NCBI RefSeq assembly: GCF_020386975.1
Contig: NZ_JABFNK010000003.1
Coordinates: 248,001-312,000 of the forward strand
Direction of reading: 5' to 3'
DNA: 64,000 nt
DNA from: Thermococcus bergensis
GTDB taxonomy: Archaea > Methanobacteriota_B > Thermococci > Thermococcales > Thermococcaceae
Positions within the stretch are counted from its first letter, which is position 1, and each line of letters starts with the position of its first letter. Below the pieces are notes generated by a model. The model made no database searches, had not been told where the DNA came from, and saw only the letters and a program-made list of their open reading frames with translations. Positions 12,393 through 24,356 of this stretch are shown piece after piece. Both the position numbers and the translations under genes were made by a program.

Positions 12393-13767
12393 CCTTGTAC
12401 AGCTTCTCACTTATAACGCCATCCTCGTAGTGTCTCTTAAGTTCTTCTTTGTCTATAATCTCTTTCTTTCCGTCAGGCCACTTCACGATATCAACTTCTA
12501 AGTCAACGTACCTTGCTTTGTCCGGGTATATCTCAACCGGGGTGCAGATGTTGTAGTATTCTCCCTTTAGGTTGCCATCTCTGTCATAATAGCTGTGCTT
12601 AAACCACCATTTTCCTTCCTCAATCTCAGTTATTGCGTAGTCTCCAGCTTCTATTGGTAAGTCCAGGCCGTCATAGAATTTACCGGGCTTTAGGTTTCTC
12701 CTCACCTTGAGCCTCAGGGGATTTAGAGAAACCTCGACGACTTCCCCTGGCCCTATTTTGATTATTTGACCATCTGGCTTTACGTGCTCAAATCTGAAAA
12801 GCCATCCCTGTTTTGGACCTTTGTTATTGACTACCGCCTCTAAGAAGCCTTCACTAACCTTTTTCCTCTGGGAAGGAATCTTACTTAGGATACCCTCCCC
12901 AATTTCAACAGCAAATCCAAACTCGGGATCATATGCCTTAAACTTGTGATGCCCCTCTATTGTTGGAATTACAGTGTTCCTTATGTCATCAAGCTTTGCC
13001 TTCGTTGCACCTCCGAATTCCACCTCGTAGATGTCCCTACCCTCAACTATCTGAGCAGGGGCGGAGTATTTTTCTGCCTCTTTCAGCTTTTCAGCGATCT
13101 TTGAAAGCTTTATTAGCTCATCCCGTAGGAGGTTCCAATCCTTATATGCGGCTGCCGTTCTCCACAAAACTCCCCATTCACCCAGGTCAACGCTTAATCC
13201 GAGTATCCTAAGCCTTTCCCTCTCAGATTGATCCCTTATTTTTCTGGATATTTTTACATGTCTCTGGGTTCCAACGGGTTTTGGAATAAGCACTGCGTAG
13301 TCACCGGGTATGGTTAGCAAGACGCTCAGATGTGGGAGGAGGTTGTTTTTCTTGACCTGAACAAGCACTTCATCCCCTTCAACTGCATCAGGGAACTCTT
13401 CTATTAGTAAGGTCCCAATAGCATTTCCTATGTCCACATAGACGTATCTTTCGTCCTTTTTGATAACGATTCCCTTATATATGCCGTAAAGCTGGTAAGG
13501 CATCTTTCTAAAGAAAACATCTAAAAACTTCTCCTCAAAAACTCTTTTGACTTCTTCGACTTTTTCTCCAACCAGTACCACACCATGGGAGTCTTTTTTG
13601 TCTTGAATATCTACATCGAACTCGTCGTAGACCTTTTCAATTCCCAGTCTTTCAGCGATCTTCTGGCTTGGCTGGCTTATCTTAAAGCCCTCGTCAAGGA
13701 GCAGTTTCGTCAGAGCCGTGCTGTATATCCCTCTAACCCTCACCGAAACCTCTGAGTTTGTAGACAT
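12352..13767 (-). CDS. fau-1: FAU-1 family RNA-binding protein / probable RNase E/G-like ribonuclease
   Basis: This 471-residue protein has an N-terminal region followed by an S1-like RNA-binding domain ([20 protein letters not shown], near residues 110-150), as in RNase E/G. The C-terminal part has the DUF402 fold ([19 protein letters not shown] and [20 protein letters not shown]). FAU-1 proteins bind AU-rich RNA and have been linked to 5S rRNA processing. The ATG at 13767 follows GGTGGTGA. Its start lies inside the end of the upstream gene (35-bp overlap), so the pair is co-transcribed. Confidence 0.88.
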   Translation of the reverse strand: MSTNSEVSVRVRGIYSTALTKLLLDEGFKISQPSQKIAERLGIEKVYDEFDVDIQDKKDSHGVVLVGEKVEEVKRVFEEKFLDVFFRKMPYQLYGIYKGIVIKKDERYVYVDIGNAIGTLLIEEFPDAVEGDEVLVQVKKNNLLPHLSVLLTIPGDYAVLIPKPVGTQRHVKISRKIRDQSERERLRILGLSVDLGEWGVLWRTAAAYKDWNLLRDELIKLSKIAEKLKEAEKYSAPAQIVEGRDIYEVEFGGATKAKLDDIRNTVIPTIEGHHKFKAYDPEFGFAVEIGEGILSKIPSQRKKVSEGFLEAVVNNKGPKQGWLFRFEHVKPDGQIIKIGPGEVVEVSLNPLRLKVRRNLKPGKFYDGLDLPIEAGDYAITEIEEGKWWFKHSYYDRDGNLKGEYYNICTPVEIYPDKARYVDLEVDIVKWPDGKKEIIDKEELKRHYEDGVISEKLYKAIVRLTQELFEKI

Positions 13768-14491
13768 ATTCACCACCTCTTTCCCGTTTTTCCACAACAC
13801 CAATGAGCGTTAATCCTTCCAGGATTTTAGCAACATGCTCTCTCTCAACACCGCTGTTATTTTCTACATTTCTCACTTCAACCCACATGAGGCCCTTTGA
13901 ATGCCAGTCTCTCAGAGCTTCCTCAACTTTATGCACCCATGACGGCCTGGTGTAGAGATAATATATGAACGAGATTAAGAGCTCAAGTTTTTTATCAAGA
14001 TTCTCTATCTTTTTTATCTTGTCAGCAATGTTAGCTGGTGGTAGTTTCCCCTCCTCACTTATAAATATAAGCCCCTCAATGTCTCCAGTTAGCTTTTGAA
14101 TTGCCCGGGTAATCGAGTAGTCATACACCCGATAAAACTGTAACAGCCTTTGGAGAGATGCGTTTATTTTGGCTTTTTCAGTAAAGCTCATTTTTGGAGT
14201 CTCGACTAAAAGAAGAAGCTCCTCCAGTAAAAACTTCATCTGATGTTCATTTTTTTGGAGCTCTTTTACGAACCCTTCAAAGTCCCCTCCCAGAAGAGAA
14301 GATGCCTTCCCTATTTGAGATGCAACATCAAATTTTTTATCAATGATACCATAAAGTTCGGACAATACCTCTCTCAACTCCCCAAAATCGCCTGATGAAG
14401 AAAGTGAATAAACGCGAAGAAAGCCTTTCTGAAACTCCTTGTGGAGAGCTTGAGCTTCTTTAACAAGGTCGCGAATTTTATTTATATCCAC
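13733..14491 (-). CDS. Hypothetical protein, helical with a C-terminal winged-helix-like end
   Basis: I do not recognise this 252-residue protein. Residues 1-180 look almost wholly alpha-helical, with heptad-like leucine spacing and no membrane segment. The last 60 residues ([21 protein letters not shown] and the following [16 protein letters not shown] strands) look like a winged helix. It starts with GTG, GGTGA 6 nt upstream. The overlap with FAU-1 suggests a shared role in RNA handling or its control, but that is inference from position. Confidence 0.6.
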   Translation of the reverse strand: MDINKIRDLVKEAQALHKEFQKGFLRVYSLSSSGDFGELREVLSELYGIIDKKFDVASQIGKASSLLGGDFEGFVKELQKNEHQMKFLLEELLLLVETPKMSFTEKAKINASLQRLLQFYRVYDYSITRAIQKLTGDIEGLIFISEEGKLPPANIADKIKKIENLDKKLELLISFIYYLYTRPSWVHKVEEALRDWHSKGLMWVEVRNVENNSGVEREHVAKILEGLTLIGVVEKRERGGEYVYKLRGFGEG

Positions 14492-14576
14492 ATTTATTCA
14501 CCCAAGAGTATATACTCCCTCATTGTTCTTTTACTTTTCGCAGCTTGTATCGTTAACATAACTGTTTACCCAAAAT

Positions 14577-14590
14577 CTTTTTTTAAAGTA
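14577..14590 (+). promoter_or_regulatory. BRE/TATA box of moaA
   Basis: The box is the T-run and TTTAAAG of CTTTTTTTAAAGTA, about 35 bp before the ATG at 14620, where a purine-rich GAGGGAAG serves as ribosome site. Confidence 0.5.
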
Positions 14591-14619
14591 GTGGTGTTTT
14601 AATTAGTAGAGGGAAGTAC

Positions 14620-15543
14620 ATGGTTTTAGTTGATCGCTTTGGAAGACCGGTGACAAACCTGAGAATTTCTCTTACAAACGAGTGCAACCTAAACTGTTTC
14701 TACTGCCATAGAGAGGGCCAAACTCTAAATTTCGAGGATATGAAGCCAGAAGAAATAGAAAGAATAGTTAGAATAGCGTCCCAGCTCGGTATAAAAAAGG
14801 TCAAGCTAACTGGTGGAGAACCCACTATTAGGAAGGACATAGTGGAAATAGTGAGAAGAATACGGCCCTACGTTGAAGACCTCTCCATGACCACAAATGG
14901 GACAACACTAAAGCTACTGGCGGAGCCCCTAAAAGAAGCCGGACTGGATAGAGTAAATATAAGCCTCGATACCCTTGATAGAGAAAAGTATAAAGCTATT
15001 ACCGGGTTTGACGTTCTTCCTCAGGTTCTAGAGGGTATTGATAAGGCTGTCAAACTCTTCCATCCGGTCAAGCTCAACATGGTTGTCATGAAAGGTCTCA
15101 ACGACGAAGAAATATGGGATATGATAGACTACGCTGCCCAGAAAAATGCTATTCTCCAGCTAATCGAAATTGAAGTGCCTAGAGAGATGGAGAACTCGTG
15201 GTTTTTCAAAAAATATTTCTATCCCCTAAAACCGCTCGAGGAAAAATTTGAGAAAATCGCTGTAGAGATAAAGGAAAGGCAGATGCACAGGAGAAAGAAG
15301 TACTTTATTCCAACGGATTACGGCATTGCGGAAGTTGAGGTCGTTAGGTCGATGCACAACACCATTTTCTGTGCAAACTGTACAAGAATAAGGCTCACCT
15401 CAACGGGCCATTTAAAGACCTGCCTCTTGAGAAGAGACGACCTTGTAGATATTATAACCCCCTTAAGGAGCGGCGCTTCCGATGAGGAACTTATTGGAAT
15501 TTTTAAAAAGGCCGTTCTCATGCGGGAGCCCTACTGGAGATAA
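14620..15543 (+). CDS. moaA: GTP 3',8-cyclase MoaA (radical SAM)
   Basis: This 307-residue enzyme makes 3',8-cyclo-GTP, the first step of molybdopterin/tungstopterin synthesis. It carries the radical SAM cluster motif CNLNCFYC (CxxxCxxC) near residue 24, the [15 protein letters not shown]-binding segment, and a second Fe-S site in the C-terminal half: [18 protein letters not shown]. Domain order and length match the archaeal enzyme. The cofactor is needed by the tungsten enzymes of this group, including the FdhA at 55-57 kb. Confidence 0.93.
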   Translation: MVLVDRFGRPVTNLRISLTNECNLNCFYCHREGQTLNFEDMKPEEIERIVRIASQLGIKKVKLTGGEPTIRKDIVEIVRRIRPYVEDLSMTTNGTTLKLLAEPLKEAGLDRVNISLDTLDREKYKAITGFDVLPQVLEGIDKAVKLFHPVKLNMVVMKGLNDEEIWDMIDYAAQKNAILQLIEIEVPREMENSWFFKKYFYPLKPLEEKFEKIAVEIKERQMHRRKKYFIPTDYGIAEVEVVRSMHNTIFCANCTRIRLTSTGHLKTCLLRRDDLVDIITPLRSGASDEELIGIFKKAVLMREPYWR

Positions 15544-18059
<2,516 letters not shown>

Positions 18060-18069
18060 TTGGGCTCAC

Positions 18070-20370
18070 CTAATCCTTGCCGAGCAGTGTAAACTGGGCT
18101 AAGAGGGCTTCAAGTTGAATCATTTCGTTGGCCCCCTCAACAAGCCTGAAGTCGTATTCACCAATTTTATCTGCCAAGGCAACCTTTTTTGGCTCGCTTA
18201 TTGGAAGGTTAAACACCTCTTTGTGCATCTGAATCAAAACGTCTTCTCCGCTCAAACCCTGCTTTAGGAGTATCTCTCTGAGCTTGTCCCTAGCTTTGAG
18301 GAAGTTGCCCTCCAGAGCTAAAAGCATCATTTCCCTGACATCCTCCGGCCTTGCCCTGCTTGCAACCAAAAATACGTTTTCATCGGTTATCTTTGTGTCA
18401 AGAGCAGCAGCGGCCTGTAGAACGTTTATAGCCCTTCTCAGGTCGCCTTCGGCAACGTAGAGTATTGCCTGAAGACCTTCCTCAGTCAGCTCAAGCCCCT
18501 CGTTCTCGGCTATATACTTTAGTCTCTTTGCGATATCCTCATCCCTTAATGGCCTAAAGCGGAAGATAGCACATCTGGACTGTATGGGCTCGATGATCTT
18601 TGACGAATAGTTACAGGATAAGATAAATCTTACGTTGCTCGAAAACATCTCCATTGTTCTTCTTAATGCTTGCTGGGCGTCCTGGGTCAGAGCGTCCGCC
18701 TCGTCAAGAAAGATTATCTTGAAGCTCGCGCCGCCTATCGGCTTCGTTCTTGCAAACTCCTTTACTTTCTCACGAATGACGTTTATGCCGCGCTCGTCCG
18801 AGTTGTGGAGGAGAACCGGTATCTCACCAGCGAAGAACATCTCGTTGCCCGGAACACTTACATCATATACGAAGTCGTTGTACTCAACAAGCTCGACCTT
18901 TTTAACCACCAATGCGTGGAGGTCAGTGCCCGCTAACTTCTTCAGCGTTTCAAGGACTTTCTTGCCTCTGGTGTCAAGCCTTGTCTCATCCACCATTGGG
19001 AGGATTTTCTTCAGGGTCTCCTTTCTCACGCGCTTCTTGCCCTCGTAGAGCTGGTGCCTCAGTTCATAGCGCCAGTTTCCGTCTATGGCGTGCTCTATGG
19101 ACTTTAGCATCTTAACTACCGGCTCAGCTGGGAGGAGCTCTGCCTTGCTCCACTTCATGCCACCCTTCCAGATAAGCCTCGCCTCTCTGTCAAAGACGCT
19201 CGCCTCAATTCCGGAAATCCTCGCCAGCCAGACCGTGTCTATGAGCAAATCCCTTGAAACCGAGGAGATCCTTACAACTCCGCCCCACTCCCCGGTTCCG
19301 TCGCCGTCGGCGAGTCCCCTGAGGAAGGCTATCCTCTCGTGAACCGGGAACTCAAACACAAAGCCGGGAATCCTCTTGTTCTCTGCCCTCCTTCCGTTGC
19401 CATCGTAGAAGTTCTCGTCAAAGAACTTGGCCAGCTGGGTGCTCAGGAACCTGATCTGGTATGCGCTCTTCTTTGAGCGGTCAAAGCCTGAGGAGGTGTA
19501 GTTCTCGTAGAGGCTGACGCCCAGCCCCTCGGCGAACTCCCTGACGCGGTTTATCAGCTCCCTCTCGTGGCTCCCGAGGGTGTAGATGATCTGACCTGAA
19601 GTGTTCCCCTTAAAGCCAACTGCCCCCTCGGCCGCGTATAGGCCGAGCATGTAGGATAGCTCCTCACCAACCGGAAGCGCCTCAAAGGTTCTCGTTCTCG
19701 CGCTCTCCTTGATTCCATATTCTCTCATGTCTAGGACGTCGAGGAAGCCCTCCAAGTTCGCCGTGAAGCTTAGAACGATAGACCCCTCGCTCAGCTCGCT
19801 TGCCTTCACCGTTTCAAGCCCGTTCTCCGTGAGCACCATAACCGAGTGGTTGCCGGTCAGTTCAAGCTTTCCACCGCCCTCAAGGTGGACGCGAAGTATG
19901 ACCGGAACGCGGTGGCGGATTATTTTCCTAACCTTCGCCCATCTGACACGGTAGCTCTCGTCAACGGTGAGTACTTCGAGGTTCGAGGCATCTTTGTAGG
20001 AGACATCGCCGTCGCTTTCGTCGAAGTAAAGCCTGTCCAGCTCGGCAAAAGTGGTCCTGAGGATTCTTCCGTTGATTCTCACCAGTATCGGCGTGTCTTT
20101 GGAGACGGAGGCATTTAGCTCGAGGAAATTATGCCTCCAGTGCTCCCCAAATAATTCTCTAGCTAAACAGAGGGCACTCGTCGTCTTTCCCGTCCCGGGT
20201 GGGCCCGCAAATAAGAGGTGGGGCATTGAACCTGTCTTAACGTAGTGTTTTAACCTTTTCACTATGTGATCTTGCCCTACAATGTCGTCAAGCCTCTCAG
20301 GCCTATACTTTTCAACCCACGGTTTTTCGAGAATTTTAACTTCCTTAACCTCTTTTACTTCCTCAACCAT
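18070..20370 (-). CDS. rfcS: Replication factor C small subunit, with an intein
   Basis: The precursor has 766 residues. Removing the 436-residue intein leaves a 330-residue clamp-loader subunit, normal for the family. Exteins show [18 protein letters not shown], Walker [28 protein letters not shown] at the splice junction, Walker [10 protein letters not shown] and the arginine-finger motif [14 protein letters not shown]. The intein sits between Walker A and B, so the protein is inactive until spliced. The ATG at 20370 ([18 protein letters not shown]) has GGTGAT upstream; the in-frame codons further upstream have no ribosome site. Confidence 0.95.
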   Translation of the reverse strand: MVEEVKEVKEVKILEKPWVEKYRPERLDDIVGQDHIVKRLKHYVKTGSMPHLLFAGPPGTGKTTSALCLARELFGEHWRHNFLELNASVSKDTPILVRINGRILRTTFAELDRLYFDESDGDVSYKDASNLEVLTVDESYRVRWAKVRKIIRHRVPVILRVHLEGGGKLELTGNHSVMVLTENGLETVKASELSEGSIVLSFTANLEGFLDVLDMREYGIKESARTRTFEALPVGEELSYMLGLYAAEGAVGFKGNTSGQIIYTLGSHERELINRVREFAEGLGVSLYENYTSSGFDRSKKSAYQIRFLSTQLAKFFDENFYDGNGRRAENKRIPGFVFEFPVHERIAFLRGLADGDGTGEWGGVVRISSVSRDLLIDTVWLARISGIEASVFDREARLIWKGGMKWSKAELLPAEPVVKMLKSIEHAIDGNWRYELRHQLYEGKKRVRKETLKKILPMVDETRLDTRGKKVLETLKKLAGTDLHALVVKKVELVEYNDFVYDVSVPGNEMFFAGEIPVLLHNSDERGINVIREKVKEFARTKPIGGASFKIIFLDEADALTQDAQQALRRTMEMFSSNVRFILSCNYSSKIIEPIQSRCAIFRFRPLRDEDIAKRLKYIAENEGLELTEEGLQAILYVAEGDLRRAINVLQAAAALDTKITDENVFLVASRARPEDVREMMLLALEGNFLKARDKLREILLKQGLSGEDVLIQMHKEVFNLPISEPKKVALADKIGEYDFRLVEGANEMIQLEALLAQFTLLGKD
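18802..20109 (-). mobile_element. RfcS intein (436 aa) with LAGLIDADG homing endonuclease
   Basis: The intein begins with Ser1 ([11 protein letters not shown]) and ends VLLHN, followed by Ser+1 of the extein. Block B is [12 protein letters not shown], with its His. Two dodecapeptide motifs are visible: [11 protein letters not shown] and [11 protein letters not shown]. The DNA is richer in G+C than the flanking exteins: one sampled line (19501-19560) is about 63 percent against 48 percent at 18481-18540. This indicates arrival by homing from a GC-richer relative. Confidence 0.92.
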
Positions 20371-20500
20371 TGCAATCACCTGTAATCGTGACCTAAACAC
20401 TTTATAATCACGAGAATATTTAAACTCTTTGGAATCCCAAAGAATTTCCAAACTTCATCAAAAGGAGACTGGTGTTAATCCGTTGTTTATTGAAATGTAT

Positions 20501-20516
20501 GAAAAACTTTTATAGG
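20501..20516 (+). promoter_or_regulatory. BRE/TATA box of kbl
   Basis: GAAAAACTTTTATAGG is a good BRE plus TATA match, about 35 bp upstream of the ATG at 20550. Confidence 0.65.
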
Positions 20517-20549
20517 TGAGAAATACCAATATTCTACTTGGTGGTGCCC

Positions 20550-21737
20550 ATGGCAAAGCTTGACTGGATTACCGAGGAGCTTAATGAACTTAAAGAAAAA
20601 GGCCTTTACGTCAGAATTAGAGTTCTCCAGAGTGCCCAGGGCCCCTGGGTGATTGTTGATGGGAAGAAAGTTCTAAACATGTGCTCAAACAACTATCTTG
20701 GCTTAGCAGCACATCCAAAAATTAAGGAAGCGGCTATAAGAGCTATTCTTGACTATGGCGTTGGAGCTGGAGCCGTTAGAACGATAGCCGGAACAATGGA
20801 ACTCCACGTCGAGCTTGAGGAAAAACTTGCAAAGTTCAAGAAGAGAGAAGCCGCCATTCTCTTCCAGAGCGGATATAATGCAAATCTCGGAGCTATCAGT
20901 GCTCTCATAAAGAAAGGTGAGGATGGAGTTTTTGTTAGCGAAGAACTAAACCACGCGAGCATTATCGATGGCATGAGGTTAAGCGGGGCCGAGAAAGTTA
21001 TTTACAAACACCTTGACATGGAAGACCTCAAGAAGAAGCTTGAAGAAGTGAAAGACAAGAAAAAGAAGCTTATTGTCACTGATGGTGTATTCAGCATGGA
21101 CGGTGACCTTGCCCCACTCCCGGAGATCGTCGAGCTTGCAGAGCAGTACGATGCTATGGTATACGTTGACGACGCCCACGGTGAGGGTGTTTTAGGTGAA
21201 CATGGAAGGGGTATTGTTGACCATTACAAGCTCCACGACAGAGTGGACTTTGAAATGGGAACTCTGAGCAAGGCATTTGGTGTCATTGGTGGCTACGTTG
21301 CGGGGCCGGAGGAAGCAATAGAGTACTTAAAGCAAAGGGGAAGACCATTCCTGTTCTCGTCCGCATTGAACCCGCCTGACGTTGCTGCCGCTATTGCCGC
21401 GGTTGAGATACTCCAGAAGAGTGATGAGCTCGTTAAGAAGCTCTGGGACAACACCCACTTCCTCCAGAAGGGACTAAGAGACATCGGCTACGACCTTGGC
21501 AACACCAAACATCCGATTACACCCGTAATGCTCTATGACGAAAAGCTGGCTCAGGAGTTCTCAAGAAGACTCTACGATGAATACAACATCTTCGCCCAGG
21601 CAATAGTTTATCCGACAGTCCCATTAGGCACGGCGAGAATAAGGCTTGAGCCTTCAGCGGCCCACAGCAAGGAAGACCTGCAGTACGTAATAGATGCGTT
21701 CGAAGACCTCGGAAAAAAGACGGGCTTTTTGAAGTGA
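20550..21737 (+). CDS. kbl: Glycine C-acetyltransferase (2-amino-3-ketobutyrate CoA ligase) / AONS-family enzyme
   Basis: This 395-residue PLP enzyme of the alpha-oxoamine synthase family shows [14 protein letters not shown], the glycine-rich [17 protein letters not shown], the cofactor Asp in [13 protein letters not shown], and the Schiff-base lysine in [12 protein letters not shown]. It cleaves 2-amino-3-oxobutyrate with CoA to glycine and acetyl-CoA, usually after threonine dehydrogenase. An 8-amino-7-oxononanoate synthase role cannot be excluded from sequence alone, but no biotin genes are nearby. The ATG at 20550 follows GGTGGT. Confidence 0.88.
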   Translation: MAKLDWITEELNELKEKGLYVRIRVLQSAQGPWVIVDGKKVLNMCSNNYLGLAAHPKIKEAAIRAILDYGVGAGAVRTIAGTMELHVELEEKLAKFKKREAAILFQSGYNANLGAISALIKKGEDGVFVSEELNHASIIDGMRLSGAEKVIYKHLDMEDLKKKLEEVKDKKKKLIVTDGVFSMDGDLAPLPEIVELAEQYDAMVYVDDAHGEGVLGEHGRGIVDHYKLHDRVDFEMGTLSKAFGVIGGYVAGPEEAIEYLKQRGRPFLFSSALNPPDVAAAIAAVEILQKSDELVKKLWDNTHFLQKGLRDIGYDLGNTKHPITPVMLYDEKLAQEFSRRLYDEYNIFAQAIVYPTVPLGTARIRLEPSAAHSKEDLQYVIDAFEDLGKKTGFLK

Positions 21738-21768
21738 TTTTTCTAATCTTCTTTCAAATTTTTGTCGG
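21738..21768 (+). terminator. T-rich terminator of kbl
   Basis: T tracts (TTTTTC, then AAATTTTTG) follow directly after the kbl stop; archaeal RNA polymerase terminates on such tracts. Confidence 0.4.
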
Positions 21769-21814
21769 AATAAGTTAATATTGCCACAGTTAATTGAAAA
21801 AACCAAAAATAAAT

Positions 21815-22327
21815 TCAGAACTTCACCCACTCAATCTTGTAGTAAACGATATGGTTGTCCTCGTCAACAACGGCCATGATCATGTTCTTCCTCACGCCGT
21901 GGGCAACCCTAACTCTTGCCGTTATGTCGTTGGGGCTGAAGCGCAGGTTTTCCGGAACAACCCATATGAGCCACTGCGAGTGCTCCTCCATTCCCCTGCG
22001 GTACACTCTAAAATGAGAGCCGTATTTAAGGGCTGTCTTTACGGTGTAGCCCCTGTCCCTAAGGTCTTTGTAAACCAAAAACTTTAGATCAAAGTGCTCA
22101 TCTTTTTTTCTTCCAATTTCGAAAAGCTCCTGAATGCCAAGCTCTTTTTCACCGTCAAAAACTTTAATCCATCCTTTGTCCAACAGATAAGCAGCTTCAA
22201 TGAGAGAGAGGAAAAGCTTGCCGTTTACGACTTCCCCGTAATGCCTTTTGTTGTAGAGCTTGTTTATCGCACTTTCCATCATGCTGAAAACCCTATCTCC
22301 GCTGAGGTAAAATTTGAACTCACTCAA
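21815..22327 (-). CDS. endA: tRNA-splicing endonuclease EndA
   Basis: This protein of about 170 residues is the homodimer type. The catalytic Tyr lies in KYGSHFRVYRRG, the His in EEHSQWLIWVVPE, and the Lys in AHGVRKNMIMAVVDED. It cuts bulge-helix-bulge motifs in pre-tRNAs and in the pre-16S and pre-23S stems seen in this window. A TTG at 22327 overlaps the rimI stop (TTGA) and has a GGGGGG run upstream; TTG at 22342 is the other option. It is co-transcribed with rimI. Confidence 0.92.
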   Translation of the reverse strand: MSEFKFYLSGDRVFSMMESAINKLYNKRHYGEVVNGKLFLSLIEAAYLLDKGWIKVFDGEKELGIQELFEIGRKKDEHFDLKFLVYKDLRDRGYTVKTALKYGSHFRVYRRGMEEHSQWLIWVVPENLRFSPNDITARVRVAHGVRKNMIMAVVDEDNHIVYYKIEWVKF

Positions 22328-22833
22328 CTTCTGCCCCCCCAAGCGTCTGGTGTTAGAACCATGTAATAGGCATCCTCACCATCGGAGTAGTAGCCTTTTA
22401 TAATTTTCATCTTCTTAAAGCCCAGCTTTTCGTAGAGCCTAATTGCCCTCTCGTTGCTGACCCTGACTTCAAGTCCTATATACCTAGCTCCCTTCCTCAG
22501 CAGCCTGTCTATCACAACTTCCATAAGGGCCTTACCGATTCCATTTCCTCTGTAAAGCGGGTCAACGGCTATGCTCATTATATGTCCTTCCAGATCTGGT
22601 CTTAGATATCCCATTACGTATCCTACTATCCGCCCGTTGTATTCTGCAACGAGAAACGTGTCCGGATTTGCCTCCAGAAACATAAGAAACAGGCCCCTCG
22701 GGTATTGCTCCCTAAAAGACTGCCTCTCAATGCGCATAATCTCACTTAAGTCAAAAAGAGTGGCGGGTCTTATCGTAACAAGGCTTAGGGGAATTTTTCT
22801 GGGGATGGAAGTATCTCTTGAAGAGAGGCTCAT
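22324..22833 (-). CDS. rimI: Ribosomal protein alanine N-acetyltransferase (GNAT)
   Basis: This 169-residue GNAT enzyme is of the ArdI/RimI type. The acetyl-CoA loop is SIAVDPLYRGNGIGKALM (Q/RxxGxG/A) and the C-terminal strand is LEVRVSNERAIRLYEKLGF. It acetylates protein N-termini in archaea with broad specificity. The ATG at 22833 starts the gene, with AGAGAG rather than a clear GGTG upstream. The stop overlaps the endA start. Confidence 0.9.
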   Translation of the reverse strand: MSLSSRDTSIPRKIPLSLVTIRPATLFDLSEIMRIERQSFREQYPRGLFLMFLEANPDTFLVAEYNGRIVGYVMGYLRPDLEGHIMSIAVDPLYRGNGIGKALMEVVIDRLLRKGARYIGLEVRVSNERAIRLYEKLGFKKMKIIKGYYSDGEDAYYMVLTPDAWGGRS

Positions 22834-22884
22834 AGTTGAAATATTCGCCCAGTGGTTTTTAATCTTATTGATTTAAAAAGAATA

Positions 22885-24129
22885 TCAAAGAGAGATTATT
22901 ATCGGCTCAAAAGGCACCTCTATCTTCCCATCTTTGCTTTCAACCTTTCTACCTGTCAGAAGGTCTATTCCCTTAACTTCAATCTCTATCTCTCCGATTT
23001 TGCCCTCCAAGTTGAAGATTCCAACCGCATTTTTGCACTCTACAACCGCAACTCCTTCCTTTGCCAAATACACCCTTTGACTGTTGCAGTCAATTGACTT
23101 TTTAATCTCGATTAGTTTCTTGATAAAAGATGAAAACTCCTCATTCCCCTCTTCCCAGGGAATAGGGTCCTTTTCAAAGAGGCTCGGCTGCTTTTCGATG
23201 GCATACTCCTGACCTGCATATATCAGTGTAGCCCCCTTGAGCATAAACGTAAATGCCGTCCAGTTCTTTAGGCGGAGCTCATCTCTAAATATCTTTGCTG
23301 CCCTCGGCAAATCGTGGTTCTCCAGAAACCTGAGCTTAACGTAATCCGCAGGATACAGCGTATCCTGAACGTAGAGGTAGTCTACATAGCTCGATAGGGT
23401 TCTTTCTCCCTGAAGGTATCCCTCCAGCACTTCCCTCCCATCGTAGTCGTAGGTGATTTCAAATACCCGATGCATCTCAACATCCGAGTGGACTCTAAAC
23501 CCCCTCTCCCGCAGCCACCTAACAAAAGAAGGATGTACCGTCTCAGCCAGCCAAATGAGGTTGGGATTAACCTCAGCAACTTCTTTTTTGGCTGTCTCCC
23601 AGAATTCCAATGGAACAAGAGGAGCAACATCGCATCTAAACCCATCTACATACCTGGCCCAGAACTTCAAGGTCTCTATTTGATATTTCCAGAGCTCTCT
23701 GTTGGAGTAGTCAAGGTCGTAAACATCGCTCCAGTTCGGAACCTTTCTTGAAGGCTTGCCATCAACTGTATAGAACCATTCGGGGTGCTCTTCCAAAAGC
23801 TTTGAATCTCGCGAGGTGTGGTTGTATACAATGTCTATCATGACCTTAAGCCCAAGCTTATGAGCTTTCTCAACAAATTCTTTAAAATCTTCAAGCGTTC
23901 CCAGCTCAGGATTTATTGCCCGATAATCCCTTATAGCATAGGGAGAGCCAAGAGAACCCTTCCTGCCTTCTTCCCCTATTGGATATATGGGCATCAGCCA
24001 AACAAAGTCCACACCGAGGGATTTTATCCTCTCCAAATCCTCAGCTAACGCCCTTAGGGTTCCCTCTTCAGTGTGGTTTCTCGGGAAGACCTCATATATA
24101 ACGAGCCTTCTCAACTTTTTAGCCTGCAC
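22885..24129 (-). CDS. Alpha-amylase-family glycoside hydrolase (GH13), intracellular
   Basis: This protein of about 414 residues lacks a signal peptide. The GH13 motifs are all present: VMIDIVYNHTS (region I), GFRCDVA with the Asp nucleophile (region II), WLAETVHP with the Glu acid/base (region III) and FLENHD (region IV). It ends with a short beta domain. It probably acts on maltodextrins inside the cell; whether it hydrolyses or transfers is not readable. The GTG at 24129 has GGTGAT 3 nt upstream; TTG at 24141 is also open. Confidence 0.88.
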   Translation of the reverse strand: MQAKKLRRLVIYEVFPRNHTEEGTLRALAEDLERIKSLGVDFVWLMPIYPIGEEGRKGSLGSPYAIRDYRAINPELGTLEDFKEFVEKAHKLGLKVMIDIVYNHTSRDSKLLEEHPEWFYTVDGKPSRKVPNWSDVYDLDYSNRELWKYQIETLKFWARYVDGFRCDVAPLVPLEFWETAKKEVAEVNPNLIWLAETVHPSFVRWLRERGFRVHSDVEMHRVFEITYDYDGREVLEGYLQGERTLSSYVDYLYVQDTLYPADYVKLRFLENHDLPRAAKIFRDELRLKNWTAFTFMLKGATLIYAGQEYAIEKQPSLFEKDPIPWEEGNEEFSSFIKKLIEIKKSIDCNSQRVYLAKEGVAVVECKNAVGIFNLEGKIGEIEIEVKGIDLLTGRKVESKDGKIEVPFEPIIISL

Positions 24130-24208
24130 CTGTATCACCAAGAGTGATTATGCTGAGGAACTAAAATAATTTTTGGAAAAACTTAAAAAATGAGGGGAGG
24201 ATGTTAAA

Positions 24209-24271
24209 GAGAAGTGATGAGCGCTTCCGATCCTGAGGGCAGGATGATGACCGGATTCCTGTCTGATCTTC
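24209..24271 (+). ncRNA. C/D box guide sRNA (first of three)
   Basis: The order is C box GTGATGA (24214-24220), first guide, D' box CTGA (24233-24236), C' box ATGATGA (24244-24250), second guide, D box CTGA (24263-24266). The spacing is typical of Thermococcales C/D sRNAs. The second guide contains CGGATTCCTG, identical to 3401-3410 on the plus strand and therefore complementary to 23S rRNA. The D+5 rule points to the 23S G opposite 3407. The first guide has only an 8-nt match (3496-3503). Confidence 0.85.
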
Positions 24272-24304
24272 TATTTTGTGTCTTTTCTTATCCTACTACT
24301 CCGA

Positions 24305-24320
24305 AGATTAAGTTTATAAC
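24305..24320 (+). promoter_or_regulatory. BRE/TATA box of the herA operon
   Basis: AGATTAAGTTTATAAC is a good match, about 40 bp upstream of herA; GGTGGT precedes the herA ATG. Confidence 0.7.
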
Positions 24321-24356
24321 CAGCCTGGAGGTAGTTAATTAAATGAAGGTGGTACA

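Noticed and set aside
20440-20475. Possible C/D sRNA on the minus strand between rfcS and kbl (TTGATGA)
   Set aside because: No D box or second box pair at proper spacing.
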